A stretch of DNA of 64,000 bases, taken from an uncultured Clostridia bacterium (GTDB taxonomy: Bacteria; Bacillota; Clostridia; Oscillospirales; Acutalibacteraceae). Shown in pieces: positions 7,161-15,597 of the stretch. Positions within the stretch are counted from its first letter, which is position 1; each line of letters starts with the position of its first letter. The notes under the pieces were generated by a model that did not search any database, had not been told where the DNA came from, and was given only the letters and a program-made list of their open reading frames with translations. Position numbers and translations under genes: made by a program. The stretch is taken from assembly GCA_944380875.1 (NCBI GenBank), contig CALWJA010000040.1, positions 1-64,000 on the forward strand, written 5' to 3'.

Positions 7161-9157
7161 TTTTTGCCTTGGCGGGGAATCAGAACTGCGGAAAAACCAC
7201 GCTTTTTAACCAGCTCACCGGGTCGAATCAGCATGTTGGAAATTTTCCCGGGGTTACGGTAGAACGAAAAGAAGGCGTTATTCGGGGAAGCCATGATACG
7301 GTAGTGGATCTCCCTGGCATTTACTCCATGTCTCCTTATACCAACGAAGAGATCGTTACCAGAGATTTTTTAATTCAATCCCATCCGGATGGGATCATCA
7401 ATATTGCCGATGCAACGAACATAGAACGAAATTTGTATCTTACCATGCAGCTTATTGAGCTGAATATTCCCATGGTGCTGGCGCTGAATATGATGGATGA
7501 AGTGCGGAATAACGGAGGTACCATTAAGGTCAAAGCTCTCCAGGATGAGCTGGGGATTCCAGTTGTTCCTATATCTGCCAGCAAAAATGAGGGCATCGCG
7601 GAGCTTATAGAAGAGGCTGTGAAGGTGGCCAAAAATAAGATTCCGCCTAAGAGACAGGATTTTTGTTCCGGCGCGGTCCACAGAGCCATTCATGCTGTAG
7701 CACATCTGATTGAAGACCACGCGGAAAGAGTAGGGGTTCCCAGCCGGTTTGCCGCTACCAAATTGGTGGAAGGCGATACGCCTATGCTGGAGCTGCTGCA
7801 GCTTTCGGAGAACGAAGCAGATATGGTGGAGCACAGTGTAAAGGAAATGGAGCTGGAGCTGGATACGGACCGGGAAGCCGCTATGGCGGATATGCGGTAT
7901 ACGTTTATAGAGGGGCTATGTTCTGATACAGTGGTTCGCTGTGGTGAAAGCCGGGAGCATATTCGTTCTGTGAAGATTGACAGTATCCTTACCCACAAGT
8001 ATCTGGCTATTCCCATTTTCCTATGCATCATGCTGGTGATTTTTTGGCTTACATTTGGTGTGATCGGCAGTTTCCTAAGTGATCAGCTGTCGGCTCTGAT
8101 CGATTGGCTGGCAGGTATAGTAGGGGATGGGCTTACGGCTTACGGCATCAATCCGGTGGTACACTCTTTGCTCATAGACGGTGTTTTTGCCGGTGTAGGC
8201 AGTGTGCTTTCTTTCCTGCCGCTGATTGTAATTCTCTTCTTTTTCCTTTCCATTCTGGAAGACAGTGGATACATGGCCCGGGTTGCGTTTGTTATGGACA
8301 AACTCCTTCGTAAGATTGGGCTTTCGGGAAGAAGTTTTGTGCCCATGCTCATGGGATTTGGGTGTTCCGTTCCGGCCATTATGGCTACCAGAACCCTCTC
8401 CAGTGAGCGGGACCGGAAAATGACCATCCTGCTGACTCCTTTTATGAGCTGCAGCGCCAAGCTTCCTATTTACGGTATTTTTACCGTAACCTTTTTTCCG
8501 AAATATCGTGCTTTAGTAATGATGGGCCTCTATGTGACGGGAATTATTGCAGGTATCATCAGCGGGCTTATTATGAAAAAAACTATTTTTCATGGCAAGC
8601 CGGTTCCTTTCGTTATGGAACTTCCCAATTACAGATTTCCCAGCGCAAAAAGTGTAGGGCTTTTGATCTGGGATAAAGCCAAGGATTTCCTCACCCGGGC
8701 TTTTACGGTTATTTTTGTGGCGACTTTGATTATTTGGTTCTTGCAGACATTCGATTCCCGTCTGAATGTAGTGCAGGACAGTTCTCAAAGCCTTCTGGCC
8801 GCCATAGGCCAATGGATCGCGCCCGTTTTTGCGCCTTTGGGTTTTTCAGACTGGCGTGCGTCTACCGCGCTGATCAGCGGATTCTCTGCTAAGGAAGCCG
8901 TTGTAAGTACTCTGGCGGTATTGACCGGAACCGGAACGGGAGATCTTTCCGTAGCGCTTTCCGCTATGTTTACACCAGTGAGTGCTTTCTCTTTCCTCCT
9001 ATTTACACTTTTGTATACACCCTGTGTGGCTGCTATATCGGCGGTGCGCCGGGAACTGGGAAGCGGAAAATCGGCCTTGGGAGTCGTATTATTTCAGACA
9101 GGTATCGCATGGGTCGTGTCTTTTGTATTCTATACCATTGCATCCAGTTTGATATAA
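7157..9157 (+). CDS. feoB: Ferrous iron transport protein B (intact copy)
   Basis: Inner-membrane Fe(II) transporter with an N-terminal cytoplasmic GTPase. In the 666-residue protein the G1 motif GNQNCGKT is at residues 7-14, G3 is DLPGIYSM, G4 NMMD and G5 near SASK, followed by a helical insertion domain and, from about residue 280, a membrane domain with two Gate motifs (SGRSFVPMLMGFGCSVPAIM is the first). Length is typical of clostridial FeoB. A Cys-rich accessory protein follows. Because feoB2 near 38 kb is interrupted by an element, this copy probably carries all ferrous iron uptake encoded here. Confidence 0.95.
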   Translation: MIFALAGNQNCGKTTLFNQLTGSNQHVGNFPGVTVERKEGVIRGSHDTVVDLPGIYSMSPYTNEEIVTRDFLIQSHPDGIINIADATNIERNLYLTMQLIELNIPMVLALNMMDEVRNNGGTIKVKALQDELGIPVVPISASKNEGIAELIEEAVKVAKNKIPPKRQDFCSGAVHRAIHAVAHLIEDHAERVGVPSRFAATKLVEGDTPMLELLQLSENEADMVEHSVKEMELELDTDREAAMADMRYTFIEGLCSDTVVRCGESREHIRSVKIDSILTHKYLAIPIFLCIMLVIFWLTFGVIGSFLSDQLSALIDWLAGIVGDGLTAYGINPVVHSLLIDGVFAGVGSVLSFLPLIVILFFFLSILEDSGYMARVAFVMDKLLRKIGLSGRSFVPMLMGFGCSVPAIMATRTLSSERDRKMTILLTPFMSCSAKLPIYGIFTVTFFPKYRALVMMGLYVTGIIAGIISGLIMKKTIFHGKPVPFVMELPNYRFPSAKSVGLLIWDKAKDFLTRAFTVIFVATLIIWFLQTFDSRLNVVQDSSQSLLAAIGQWIAPVFAPLGFSDWRASTALISGFSAKEAVVSTLAVLTGTGTGDLSVALSAMFTPVSAFSFLLFTLLYTPCVAAISAVRRELGSGKSALGVVLFQTGIAWVVSFVFYTIASSLI

Positions 9158-9247
9158 GCGCAGTTTGAAAATTTGGATTGGGGCGGCCCTGCAGGGATTA
9201 TTGGCCGACAGGGAGATCCCGCCTGTGTGGAATTGATTGGTGAAAAT

Positions 9248-9430
9248 ATGCAGCCTATTGATTATTTGGTTCTTGCAGGAATAGCATTGCTTTTGTTTTT
9301 GGCGCTTCGGTTTTTATGGAGGCAAAGGGGAAAGGGCTGCCGGGGTTGTTCCGGCGGCTCTTGCTGCGGATGCCCATATAGCCAGCATGCGGATTCTTCT
9401 GGAAGCAGTGGAAAAATAAAAAAGGATTGA
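9248..9430 (+). CDS. FeoB-associated Cys-rich membrane protein
   Basis: A 60-residue protein with one N-terminal membrane helix (YLVLAGIALLLFLALRFLW) and a cytosolic Cys cluster (GCRGCSGGSCCGCPY, six cysteines). Small proteins of this kind are common just after feoB in Firmicutes and are thought to assist Fe(II) delivery, without proof. The ATG at 9248 is preferred because the helix starts there; the frame extends upstream without a helix. The ribosome binding site is weak, suggesting coupling to feoB. Confidence 0.75.
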   Translation: MQPIDYLVLAGIALLLFLALRFLWRQRGKGCRGCSGGSCCGCPYSQHADSSGSSGKIKKD

Positions 9431-9470
9431 CCCCGGAAAGACCTTCCGGAGCGGAAATTGGGTGAAATAT

Positions 9471-10649
9471 ATGGAATTTTCTTTTTCTAAGAGACTTGCA
9501 CATTTTGAAACGGGTATTTTTGCGGCGTTGGATCAGAAAAAGCAGGAGATGGAAGCGGCCGGAAAAAAGATTTGGAATCTTTCTATTGGTACGCCGGATT
9601 TTGAGCCTCCTGCCCATGTGCGCAAAGCCCTCATGGAAGCGGCGGCAAAACCGGAAAATTACAGATACGCCATAAGCGATCTTCCGGAACTTACCCAGGC
9701 GGTCATAGACTATTACCGCCGCCGTTTCGGTGTGGAATTGGAGCCGGAGGAAATTTTGGCGGTGCATGGATCCCAGGAGGGAATTGGTCATCTGGGAATG
9801 GCTCTATGTGATCCGGGCGATGTAGTGCTCTTGCCGGATCCGGGATATCCCATCTTTGAGGCCGGATCTTTTTTGGGCGGAGCCCAGGTGGAATACTATC
9901 CCCTTTTGGAGAAGAACGGATTTTTGCCTGATTTTTCTTCTATTCCTGAGGAAACAGCTCAAAAGGCCAAATATATGATCGTTTCCTATCCTTCCAACCC
10001 TGTCTGCGCAGTGGGGACGCCGGAGATGTATCGGGAACTGATTCGTTTTGCGGAAAAATATAATATAATCGTGATCCACGACAACGCGTATTCCGATATT
10101 ATATACGACGGGCAGGAGGGAACTTCTTTTCTGGTATATCCCGGCGCGAAAGACGTTGGAGCAGAATTTTTTTCTCTTTCTAAATCTTATAATGTGACAG
10201 GTGCACGTATTTCTTTCTTTATTGGAAATCGAAAAATTGTGGGTGCTCTTCGCCATCTTCGTTCCCAGATTGATTTTGGGGTGTTCCTACCCGTTCAATA
10301 TGCGGCAATTGCGGCCCTGAACGGCCCTCGGGAGGAAGTAGAAAAACAAAGGCAGACCTATGAAGCCAGGCGAGATGCCCTTTGCGGAGGGCTTCGCTCC
10401 ATTGGATGGAATGTGCCAGATAGCAAGGGAACCATGTTTGTGTGGGCGCCGGTACCGAAGCCTTTTACATCGTCCCAGGAATTTTGCATGAAACTGGTGG
10501 AAAAGACAGGGGTTCTGTGCACACCGGGCTATGCGTTTGGGCCCCTGGGAGAAGGATATGTCCGTTTTGCTTTGGTGCTGCCTGTTTCGGAAATTGAGAA
10601 AATTGTCCAGGCGATCCATGAAAGCGGAATATTGAACGGGAATATATAA
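9471..10649 (+). CDS. Class I/II PLP-dependent aminotransferase
   Basis: Cytosolic pyridoxal-phosphate enzyme transferring amino groups between amino acids and 2-oxo acids. It is closest in style to LL-diaminopimelate and alanine aminotransferases: NLSIGTPDFEPP near the N terminus, the NPVCAVG-type cofactor segment (SYPSNPVCAVG), the aspartate in IHDNAYSDIIYDG, and the Schiff-base lysine in FFSLSKSYNVTGARI. Length is about 392 residues. GGTGA sits 5 nt before the ATG at 9471; a GTG at 9462 in the same frame is an alternative. No neighbouring lysine genes are present, so the exact substrate is not known. Confidence 0.85.
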   Translation: MEFSFSKRLAHFETGIFAALDQKKQEMEAAGKKIWNLSIGTPDFEPPAHVRKALMEAAAKPENYRYAISDLPELTQAVIDYYRRRFGVELEPEEILAVHGSQEGIGHLGMALCDPGDVVLLPDPGYPIFEAGSFLGGAQVEYYPLLEKNGFLPDFSSIPEETAQKAKYMIVSYPSNPVCAVGTPEMYRELIRFAEKYNIIVIHDNAYSDIIYDGQEGTSFLVYPGAKDVGAEFFSLSKSYNVTGARISFFIGNRKIVGALRHLRSQIDFGVFLPVQYAAIAALNGPREEVEKQRQTYEARRDALCGGLRSIGWNVPDSKGTMFVWAPVPKPFTSSQEFCMKLVEKTGVLCTPGYAFGPLGEGYVRFALVLPVSEIEKIVQAIHESGILNGNI

Positions 10650-10859
10650 TCCTGCGTAGTCAACGGAAAAATAGAAACTAGACAGAAACAAAAGCGTGTG
10701 AAATTTTGTACCGCGGATACAAACAGAAATATGTAGATATAGTTTATACTGTTTTTGGAGTATTTGTGGCAAAATAAGATGGGTTGAGAAGGATATAGGT
10801 AAAGGAAGCGTATACTATGCAATATGTCTTACATCCGGATACACCCAAAATATAGGATA

Positions 10860-10888
10860 TTGTTTTCCTAAAAGGTCTGGGAAAACAA
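10860..10888 (+). promoter_or_regulatory. Inverted repeat in the lrgA leader
   Basis: TTGTTTTCC (10860-10868) and GGAAAACAA (10880-10888) form a perfect 9-bp inverted repeat 27 nt before the lrgA-like start. It could be an operator or an mRNA hairpin; no T tract follows, so it is not a terminator. Confidence 0.35.
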
Positions 10889-10914
10889 AGGTTTTTCCGA
10901 AAGGGGTATTCCGG

Positions 10915-11298
10915 ATGAAAATTTTGTGGCAGCTTTGTTTTTTGTTTGCTCTCTGCTTTATTGGCGATATAGCGTCTTTTCTCTTGCCGTTCCCGTTCCC
11001 TTCCAGTGTTATCAGCCTTTTGATTCTGCTGTTACTGCTGTGCACACGTGTTGTGAAGCCGGAGCAGATTCGGGAAAGCTCGGAGTTTCTCCTTAAAAAT
11101 ATGGCTTTTTTGTTTTTGCCCGCAGGGGTTCAGGTGATGGAGCAGTTTTCTGTCATACAGTCCCAGATACCGGTTCTTCTTTTTATTGTTGCGGTAACGC
11201 TGGTGCTAACTTTCTTAGCCTCCGCCTTCACCGTTACAATTGTGATCCGTTGGATGGAAAAGAGAGAAAAAGGGGGAAAACCGGATGGAAGACTTTAA
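10915..11298 (+). CDS. CidA/LrgA family holin-like protein
   Basis: A 127-residue membrane protein with four predicted helices and a basic C-terminal tail (MEKREKGGKP). LrgA/CidA proteins pair with LrgB/CidB; classically described as holin-like controllers of murein hydrolases, and more recently linked to pyruvate or by-product transport. Helix one contains ALCFIGDIASFLLPFPFP, with the conserved PFPSS turn to helix two. GGGG lies 10 nt before the ATG. The gene overlaps the next by 14 nt. Confidence 0.85.
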   Translation: MKILWQLCFLFALCFIGDIASFLLPFPFPSSVISLLILLLLLCTRVVKPEQIRESSEFLLKNMAFLFLPAGVQVMEQFSVIQSQIPVLLFIVAVTLVLTFLASAFTVTIVIRWMEKREKGGKPDGRL

Positions 11299-11983
11299 AG
11301 AATTTATGGAGACCATGCTGCAATCTCCTATGTTTGGTATCTTGCTGAGCCTTTTGGCTTTTGGAATAGGCGTGTTTTGCAATCGTGTTTTTAAGTCTCC
11401 TATTGTAAACCCTCTGCTGGTTGGAATCTCTTTGGTAATTATTTTTCTTTCTGTAACGAAAATACCTCTCGAATATTACGAAACAGGCGGGGATATTATT
11501 TCTTTGTTTCTGGCGCCGGCAACTACGGTATTGGCATACTCCATATACAGGCAGATTGCACTGTTAAAAAAATATTTCCTTCCAGTGTGTTTGGGATGCT
11601 TGGTGGGCTCCTGCGTTTCGGTAGCCAGTGTAATAGGTCTTTGCAGATTGTTTCATGTGGAAGAAAAGCTTACGGCTACCATGATCCCGAAATCTGTTAC
11701 TACTCCTATCGCCATGGAAGTAAGCCGGTCTTTAGGCGGGATGCCTTCCGTAACGGTTGCGGCGGTTGTGGTGACGGGGATCCTTGGCGCGATTCTTTGC
11801 CCTGTTCTTATACGGGTGTTTAAAATTAAAAATCCTATAGCCGCAGGAGTAGGGATTGGCACCTCCAGCCACGCGATGGGAACCAGCAAAGCGGTGGAAT
11901 TAGGAGAAATAGAGGGAGCTATGAGCGGAATTTCCATTGGTGTAGCAGGAATCCTTACGGTTCTGATTTCTATGTTTTTATAA
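11285..11983 (+). CDS. LrgB/CidB family membrane protein
   Basis: A 232-residue membrane protein with about seven helices and the family hallmarks: NPLLVGISLVI near residue 40, LAPATTVLAYSIY, the signature MIPKSVTTPIAMEVS, and GIGTSSHAMGTSKAVELGE near the C terminus. It overlaps the lrgA-like gene by 14 nt, so the pair is co-translated. No LytSR-type regulator is visible in the window. Whether this pair acts in lysis control or pyruvate transport cannot be read from sequence. Confidence 0.9.
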   Translation: MEDFKEFMETMLQSPMFGILLSLLAFGIGVFCNRVFKSPIVNPLLVGISLVIIFLSVTKIPLEYYETGGDIISLFLAPATTVLAYSIYRQIALLKKYFLPVCLGCLVGSCVSVASVIGLCRLFHVEEKLTATMIPKSVTTPIAMEVSRSLGGMPSVTVAAVVVTGILGAILCPVLIRVFKIKNPIAAGVGIGTSSHAMGTSKAVELGEIEGAMSGISIGVAGILTVLISMFL

Positions 11984-12021
11984 GCAGTCTGTAAGAAGGA
12001 TTCAGGTTTGGAAATTTTTGC

Positions 12022-12050
12022 TTGTGAAATGTAACATTTGGTGGTATACT
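12022..12050 (+). promoter_or_regulatory. Promoter of the hydE-nif-like operon leader
   Basis: TTGTGA (12022-12027), a 17-nt spacer and TATACT (12045-12050). Transcription should start near 12057, giving a leader of about 370 nt before hydE. Confidence 0.65.
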
Positions 12051-12056
12051 CTATAT

Positions 12057-12368
12057 GCTTTCTTTTTTGCAAAGTGTTTCCAGATAAACAGATAACATGC
12101 AAGTAAAAAAAGAAATTTGTTAAAAAGGCAACCTGAATGGATTTTTCGGACAGGAAGCCTTAAACCACAAAGTATGCCTAAAAGGCCGGAATAATCCGCT
12201 TTTGTAAGGTATAGAAAATAGAAAATATGTATTTTCGTGCTGAATTGACGATGATCCGTTCGGAGTCAGAAGACGGGAAGAGAGAATCTGCGGCCGTATT
12301 TACAGCGGTCCGCGTGTTTCTGTATGGCTTTGTGAGCCCTTTCGTCGTTTCGGCGAAAGGGCTTTTTT
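12057..12368 (+). ncRNA. Structured leader RNA / candidate riboswitch ending in a terminator
   Basis: The leader holds several hairpins: GGC-CCTG with CAGG-GCC (12127-12159), then two abutting mini-hairpins GCCT-AAA-AGGC (12176-12186) and CGGA-ATAA-TCCG (12187-12198), a GC-rich region around 12282-12315, and finally an intrinsic terminator (12335-12368) 60 nt before hydE. The layout fits a riboswitch or attenuator that decides readthrough into the operon. I could not match it to a class I know; a GGAGTCAGAAGAC segment (12260-12272) recalls the 3' part of cobalamin riboswitches, but the B12 box is absent. Confidence 0.45.
12335..12368 (+). terminator. Intrinsic terminator in the hydE leader
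   Basis: AGCCCTTTCG (12335-12344) pairs with CGAAAGGGCT (12354-12363), followed by T6. It lies upstream of hydE and downstream of a plausible promoter, so it is likely conditional. Confidence 0.85.
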
Positions 12369-12428
12369 GTTATGGTTGGGCGCATTTTTAGAAACAAGGT
12401 GTCCACGGATTCGGGAAGGTGAGTAAAG

Positions 12429-13487
12429 ATGCAGGAAAATAGAATACGGATTGACTCCCTTGAAAAATACGGGGTGATTCCCAGAGAAGAATTGATCTCA
12501 TTACTTTCCTCTTATGACGATGAAGACAGGGCTTATGCGGCTCAAAAAGCCCGGGCTATTTCCCTTCGGCATTTTGGAAATAAGGTATATTTTCGCGGTT
12601 TGATCGAAATTTCCAATTACTGTAAAAATGATTGCTATTACTGTGGCATTCGGAAAAGCAACAAAAACGCCTGCCGATACCGTTTAACACCGGAAGAGAT
12701 CCTTACCTGTTGCCGCTATGGATACGAAGCGGGGTTCCGGACTTTTGTGCTGCAGGGAGGAGAAGATCTTTGGTGGACGGACGAACGGGTGGCCGCCCTT
12801 GTTTCACAAATCAAGGAAAACTATCCGGATTGTGCCGTGACACTTTCCTTGGGGGAAAAAGATACGGAATCCTATCGCCGTTTGTTTGCTGCGGGGGCGG
12901 ACCGGTATCTTCTCCGCCATGAAACGGCGGATCAAACTCATTACGGAAAGCTGCATCCCCCGGAACTTTCCCTAAAAAACAGAAAGCGATGTCTAGAAGA
13001 TTTAATCGAGATCGGATATCAAACGGGCTGCGGGTGTATGGTCGGCTCTCCTTATCAGACCTGCGCGAATCTGGCTGATGACCTTTTGTATATGAAAAAG
13101 CTTCATCCCCAGATGATTGGAATTGGGCCATTTATTCCCCATAAGGATACGCCTTTCCGGGATTTTCCTGCGGGAAAACTGGAAGATACTCTTTTTCTTT
13201 TGAGCCTCATACGCATTATGCATCCCCATGTATTGCTTCCCGCAACGACGGCCTTGGGAACGATCCAGCCGGATGGACGGGAACAGGGAATTTTGGCGGG
13301 CGCCAACGTGGTGATGCCGAATATTTCCCCCGAAGAGGCAAGAAAGCGGTATCTTCTCTATGACAGAAAAGTGGACGCAGGAGCAGACGCGTTGAAAAAC
13401 CAGATGCTTTTGCAGGAACGGATAGAAGCCATCGGTTATGAGGTTGTAGTGAGCCGGGGCGATTACAAGGAGGAAACAGAACAATGA
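12429..13487 (+). CDS. hydE: Radical SAM maturase HydE
   Basis: HydE-type radical S-adenosylmethionine enzyme, known to process the HydG-made iron-cysteine complex during assembly of the [FeFe]-hydrogenase H-cluster. The 352-residue protein has the cluster-binding CKNDCYYC (Cys65, Cys69, Cys72), preceded by [14 protein letters not shown], then [25 protein letters not shown], and [12 protein letters not shown], all characteristic of HydE rather than BioB or PylB. AAGGTG precedes the ATG. Its end overlaps the next start by 4 nt. It heads an operon of nitrogenase-like and ABC importer genes, with hydF near the end; hydG and a hydrogenase are not in the window. Its true client here is open. Confidence 0.9.
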   Translation: MQENRIRIDSLEKYGVIPREELISLLSSYDDEDRAYAAQKARAISLRHFGNKVYFRGLIEISNYCKNDCYYCGIRKSNKNACRYRLTPEEILTCCRYGYEAGFRTFVLQGGEDLWWTDERVAALVSQIKENYPDCAVTLSLGEKDTESYRRLFAAGADRYLLRHETADQTHYGKLHPPELSLKNRKRCLEDLIEIGYQTGCGCMVGSPYQTCANLADDLLYMKKLHPQMIGIGPFIPHKDTPFRDFPAGKLEDTLFLLSLIRIMHPHVLLPATTALGTIQPDGREQGILAGANVVMPNISPEEARKRYLLYDRKVDAGADALKNQMLLQERIEAIGYEVVVSRGDYKEETEQ

Positions 13488-14263
13488 TTAAAATAGCTGT
13501 ATATGGCAAAGGCGGCATAGGAAAATCCACTACAGTATCCAACCTTTCGGTAGCGTTTGCCCAGAAAGGACTCAAGGTTATGCAGATTGGCTGCGATCCT
13601 AAAGCGGATTCCACCGTATATCTGCATGGCGGAAAGCCGGTAGAAACGGTTTTGAGCCTTATTCGCAGAAAAGGAAAACAGGCAGAGCTTTCGGAACTGG
13701 TTACGGAAGGCTTTGGAGGGGTTTTGTGCGTGGAAGCGGGAGGCCCCACCCCGGGAATGGGGTGCGCAGGGCGCGGAATTATCGCGGCATTGGAAATGCT
13801 GGAAGAAAAGAATGCGTTTGAAATATTCAAACCGGATGTGGTTTTGTATGACGTTTTGGGCGATGTGGTCTGCGGTGGTTTTGCCATGCCCATCCGGGAA
13901 GGATACGCTGAAAAGGTGTTTGTAATAACATCCGGGGAAAATATGGCGATCCACGCGGCCGCGAATATTGCTATGGCGGTGGATAACTTTGCCGACCGGG
14001 GGTATGCATCCTTGGGAGGAATTATTCTCAACCGCCGTAATGTGGATAGAGAAGAAGAAAAGGTAGAGGAACTGGCCCAGGATATCCATTCGAAAATTGT
14101 AGGCGCTCTTCCTTTCAGCCCGATTGTGCAAAAGGCGGATGAACTGCAGAAAACGGTCCTGGAAGCTTTTCCAGATAGTGAAATGGCCGAGGAATATAGG
14201 AAACTTGCCGATCAGGTGCTCAAAGCCTGCCAAGAGCCCGGAGGGGAGGATGTTAAACCGTGA
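13484..14263 (+). CDS. Nitrogenase iron protein (NifH)-like reductase
   Basis: Homodimeric ATPase of the NifH/BchL/CfbC type that feeds electrons one at a time to a NifDK-like partner. The 259-residue protein has the P-loop GKGGIGKST (residues 8-16), switch I DPKADST, and both [4Fe-4S] ligands: Cys94 in GMGCAGRGI and Cys130 in [14 protein letters not shown]. All parts needed for an ATP-driven reductase are present. Four-nt overlaps link it to hydE and to the NifD-like gene. It is divergent from true NifH in length and in the C-terminal part, so a nitrogen-fixing role is unlikely; chlorophyll genes are absent too. Confidence 0.9.
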   Translation: MIKIAVYGKGGIGKSTTVSNLSVAFAQKGLKVMQIGCDPKADSTVYLHGGKPVETVLSLIRRKGKQAELSELVTEGFGGVLCVEAGGPTPGMGCAGRGIIAALEMLEEKNAFEIFKPDVVLYDVLGDVVCGGFAMPIREGYAEKVFVITSGENMAIHAAANIAMAVDNFADRGYASLGGIILNRRNVDREEEKVEELAQDIHSKIVGALPFSPIVQKADELQKTVLEAFPDSEMAEEYRKLADQVLKACQEPGGEDVKP

Positions 14264-15597
14264 TCGATCTGAGAAGCGCAGAAATATTGGATTGGAGCGG
14301 CGCCTGCGTATCCATCCGAGAAGCACAATTTCCTTCCCCTTTTCAGTCGGGGGTTGAATATGCGGCGCCTGCCCGGGGGCCGTGGAATATCGTTCATGTG
14401 GGAATGCTTGTTCCTGAAAGCCACCAGATTTTTGTCTGCGCCCAAGGCTGCCTGCGGGGTGTGGTTCTTACCGCCGCAGAAATGGGAGCTACCGATCGGT
14501 TTTCTACCATAGCCGTTCGGGAAAATAATGTGATGGAAGGGGATATGGAGGAACTGATCTTAAACGGGGTAGAGGATGTTCTTCGTAAGCTTCCCAAAAA
14601 ACCAAGGGCAGTTCTTCTGTTTACCAGCTGTATCCATCATTTTATAGGCTGTGATTTGGATTATGTATATAGGAAGCTGCGGGAACGCTTTCCTGATGTG
14701 GATTTTACCGATTGCTATATGAATCCCATTATGCGGAAAAGCAAAACCCCGCCGGACAGCAAGATGCGGCAACAGCTGTATAGCTTGCTGCATCCTACGG
14801 ATAAAACGGCAAAAGCTGTAAATTTTCTGGGGAATACAACTGAGACCAGCGAAACAAGCGAAATGGTGCAAATGATCCGGCAGGCCGGATATGAAATACG
14901 GGATATATGCGCTTGCCACACCTATGACGAATTTCAGAAAATGGCGGAAAGCATCCTGAATATTACGTATAATCCGGCTGCTAAACTGGGAGGGGAGACC
15001 CTGGAAAAAAGGCTTGGAAAAAAGCACTTGTATCTTCCTTTCAGCTACAATGGCCAGGAGATTGAAAGGGCTCTTACCCAATTGGCGGGAGCTATAGACG
15101 CACCCCTTCCGGATTTTGATCTTTTAAAAGAAAAAGCGGAAAAGGCTCTTAGGGAAACAGCCCAAGCCCTGCAGGATATGGAAATCGCGATCGATTATAC
15201 GGCGACCCTTCGTCCGTTAGGATTGGCAAGGCTTTTGCTCAGCCATGGTTTCCGTGTTAGCTCTGTATATGCGGATAGTTTCATCTCGGAAGAAAAAGAA
15301 GATTTCCTCTGGCTGCAGGAAAACTATGGGGATTTAAAGCTTTACGCTACGGTGCATCCCAAGATGCCCCGTTTTCCCAGGGACAGAGCGGAGAAATCCC
15401 ACGGAAATCTGTTGGCAATAGGGCAGAAAGCGGCTTATTTTACAGGAACCCGGCATTTTGTCAATTTGCTGGAGGGCAGCGGACTTTATGGCTATGACGG
15501 GATCTGCCGCCTTATGCAAATGATGCTCCAAAGCGCTCGGGAAGAGAAGGATACGGAAAAAATTATTCAAGTTAAGGGATGGGGGTGCTGCGGATGA
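14260..15597 (+). CDS. Nitrogenase component 1-like protein, NifD-type subunit
   Basis: A 445-residue protein of the NifD/NifE/BchN oxidoreductase superfamily. Cysteines sit where P-cluster-type ligands occur: Cys16 (SGACVSIRE), Cys60 and Cys64 ([11 protein letters not shown]), and Cys124 and Cys131 in [12 protein letters not shown], the equivalent of the NifD third ligand. I see no counterpart of the FeMo-cofactor cysteine (NifD Cys275): the matching region [11 protein letters not shown] has none. The C terminus ends KGWGCCG. This suggests an electron-relay cluster but a different or no cofactor. The start overlaps the NifH-like gene by 4 nt. Substrate unknown. Confidence 0.82.
   Translation: MIDLRSAEILDWSGACVSIREAQFPSPFQSGVEYAAPARGPWNIVHVGMLVPESHQIFVCAQGCLRGVVLTAAEMGATDRFSTIAVRENNVMEGDMEELILNGVEDVLRKLPKKPRAVLLFTSCIHHFIGCDLDYVYRKLRERFPDVDFTDCYMNPIMRKSKTPPDSKMRQQLYSLLHPTDKTAKAVNFLGNTTETSETSEMVQMIRQAGYEIRDICACHTYDEFQKMAESILNITYNPAAKLGGETLEKRLGKKHLYLPFSYNGQEIERALTQLAGAIDAPLPDFDLLKEKAEKALRETAQALQDMEIAIDYTATLRPLGLARLLLSHGFRVSSVYADSFISEEKEDFLWLQENYGDLKLYATVHPKMPRFPRDRAEKSHGNLLAIGQKAAYFTGTRHFVNLLEGSGLYGYDGICRLMQMMLQSAREEKDTEKIIQVKGWGCCG

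Noticed and set aside
12120-12200. c-di-GMP-I riboswitch
   Set aside because: GGCAACCTG and CACAAAG words are vaguely similar, but the GNRA loop and the second conserved helix are absent.
12180-12320. Cobalamin riboswitch upstream of hydE
   Set aside because: A GGAGTCAGAAGAC segment recalls the 3' part of such riboswitches, and a BtuFCD-like importer is in the operon, but the B12 box (GCCACTG-like) and the upstream core are missing. Kept only as an unclassified leader.
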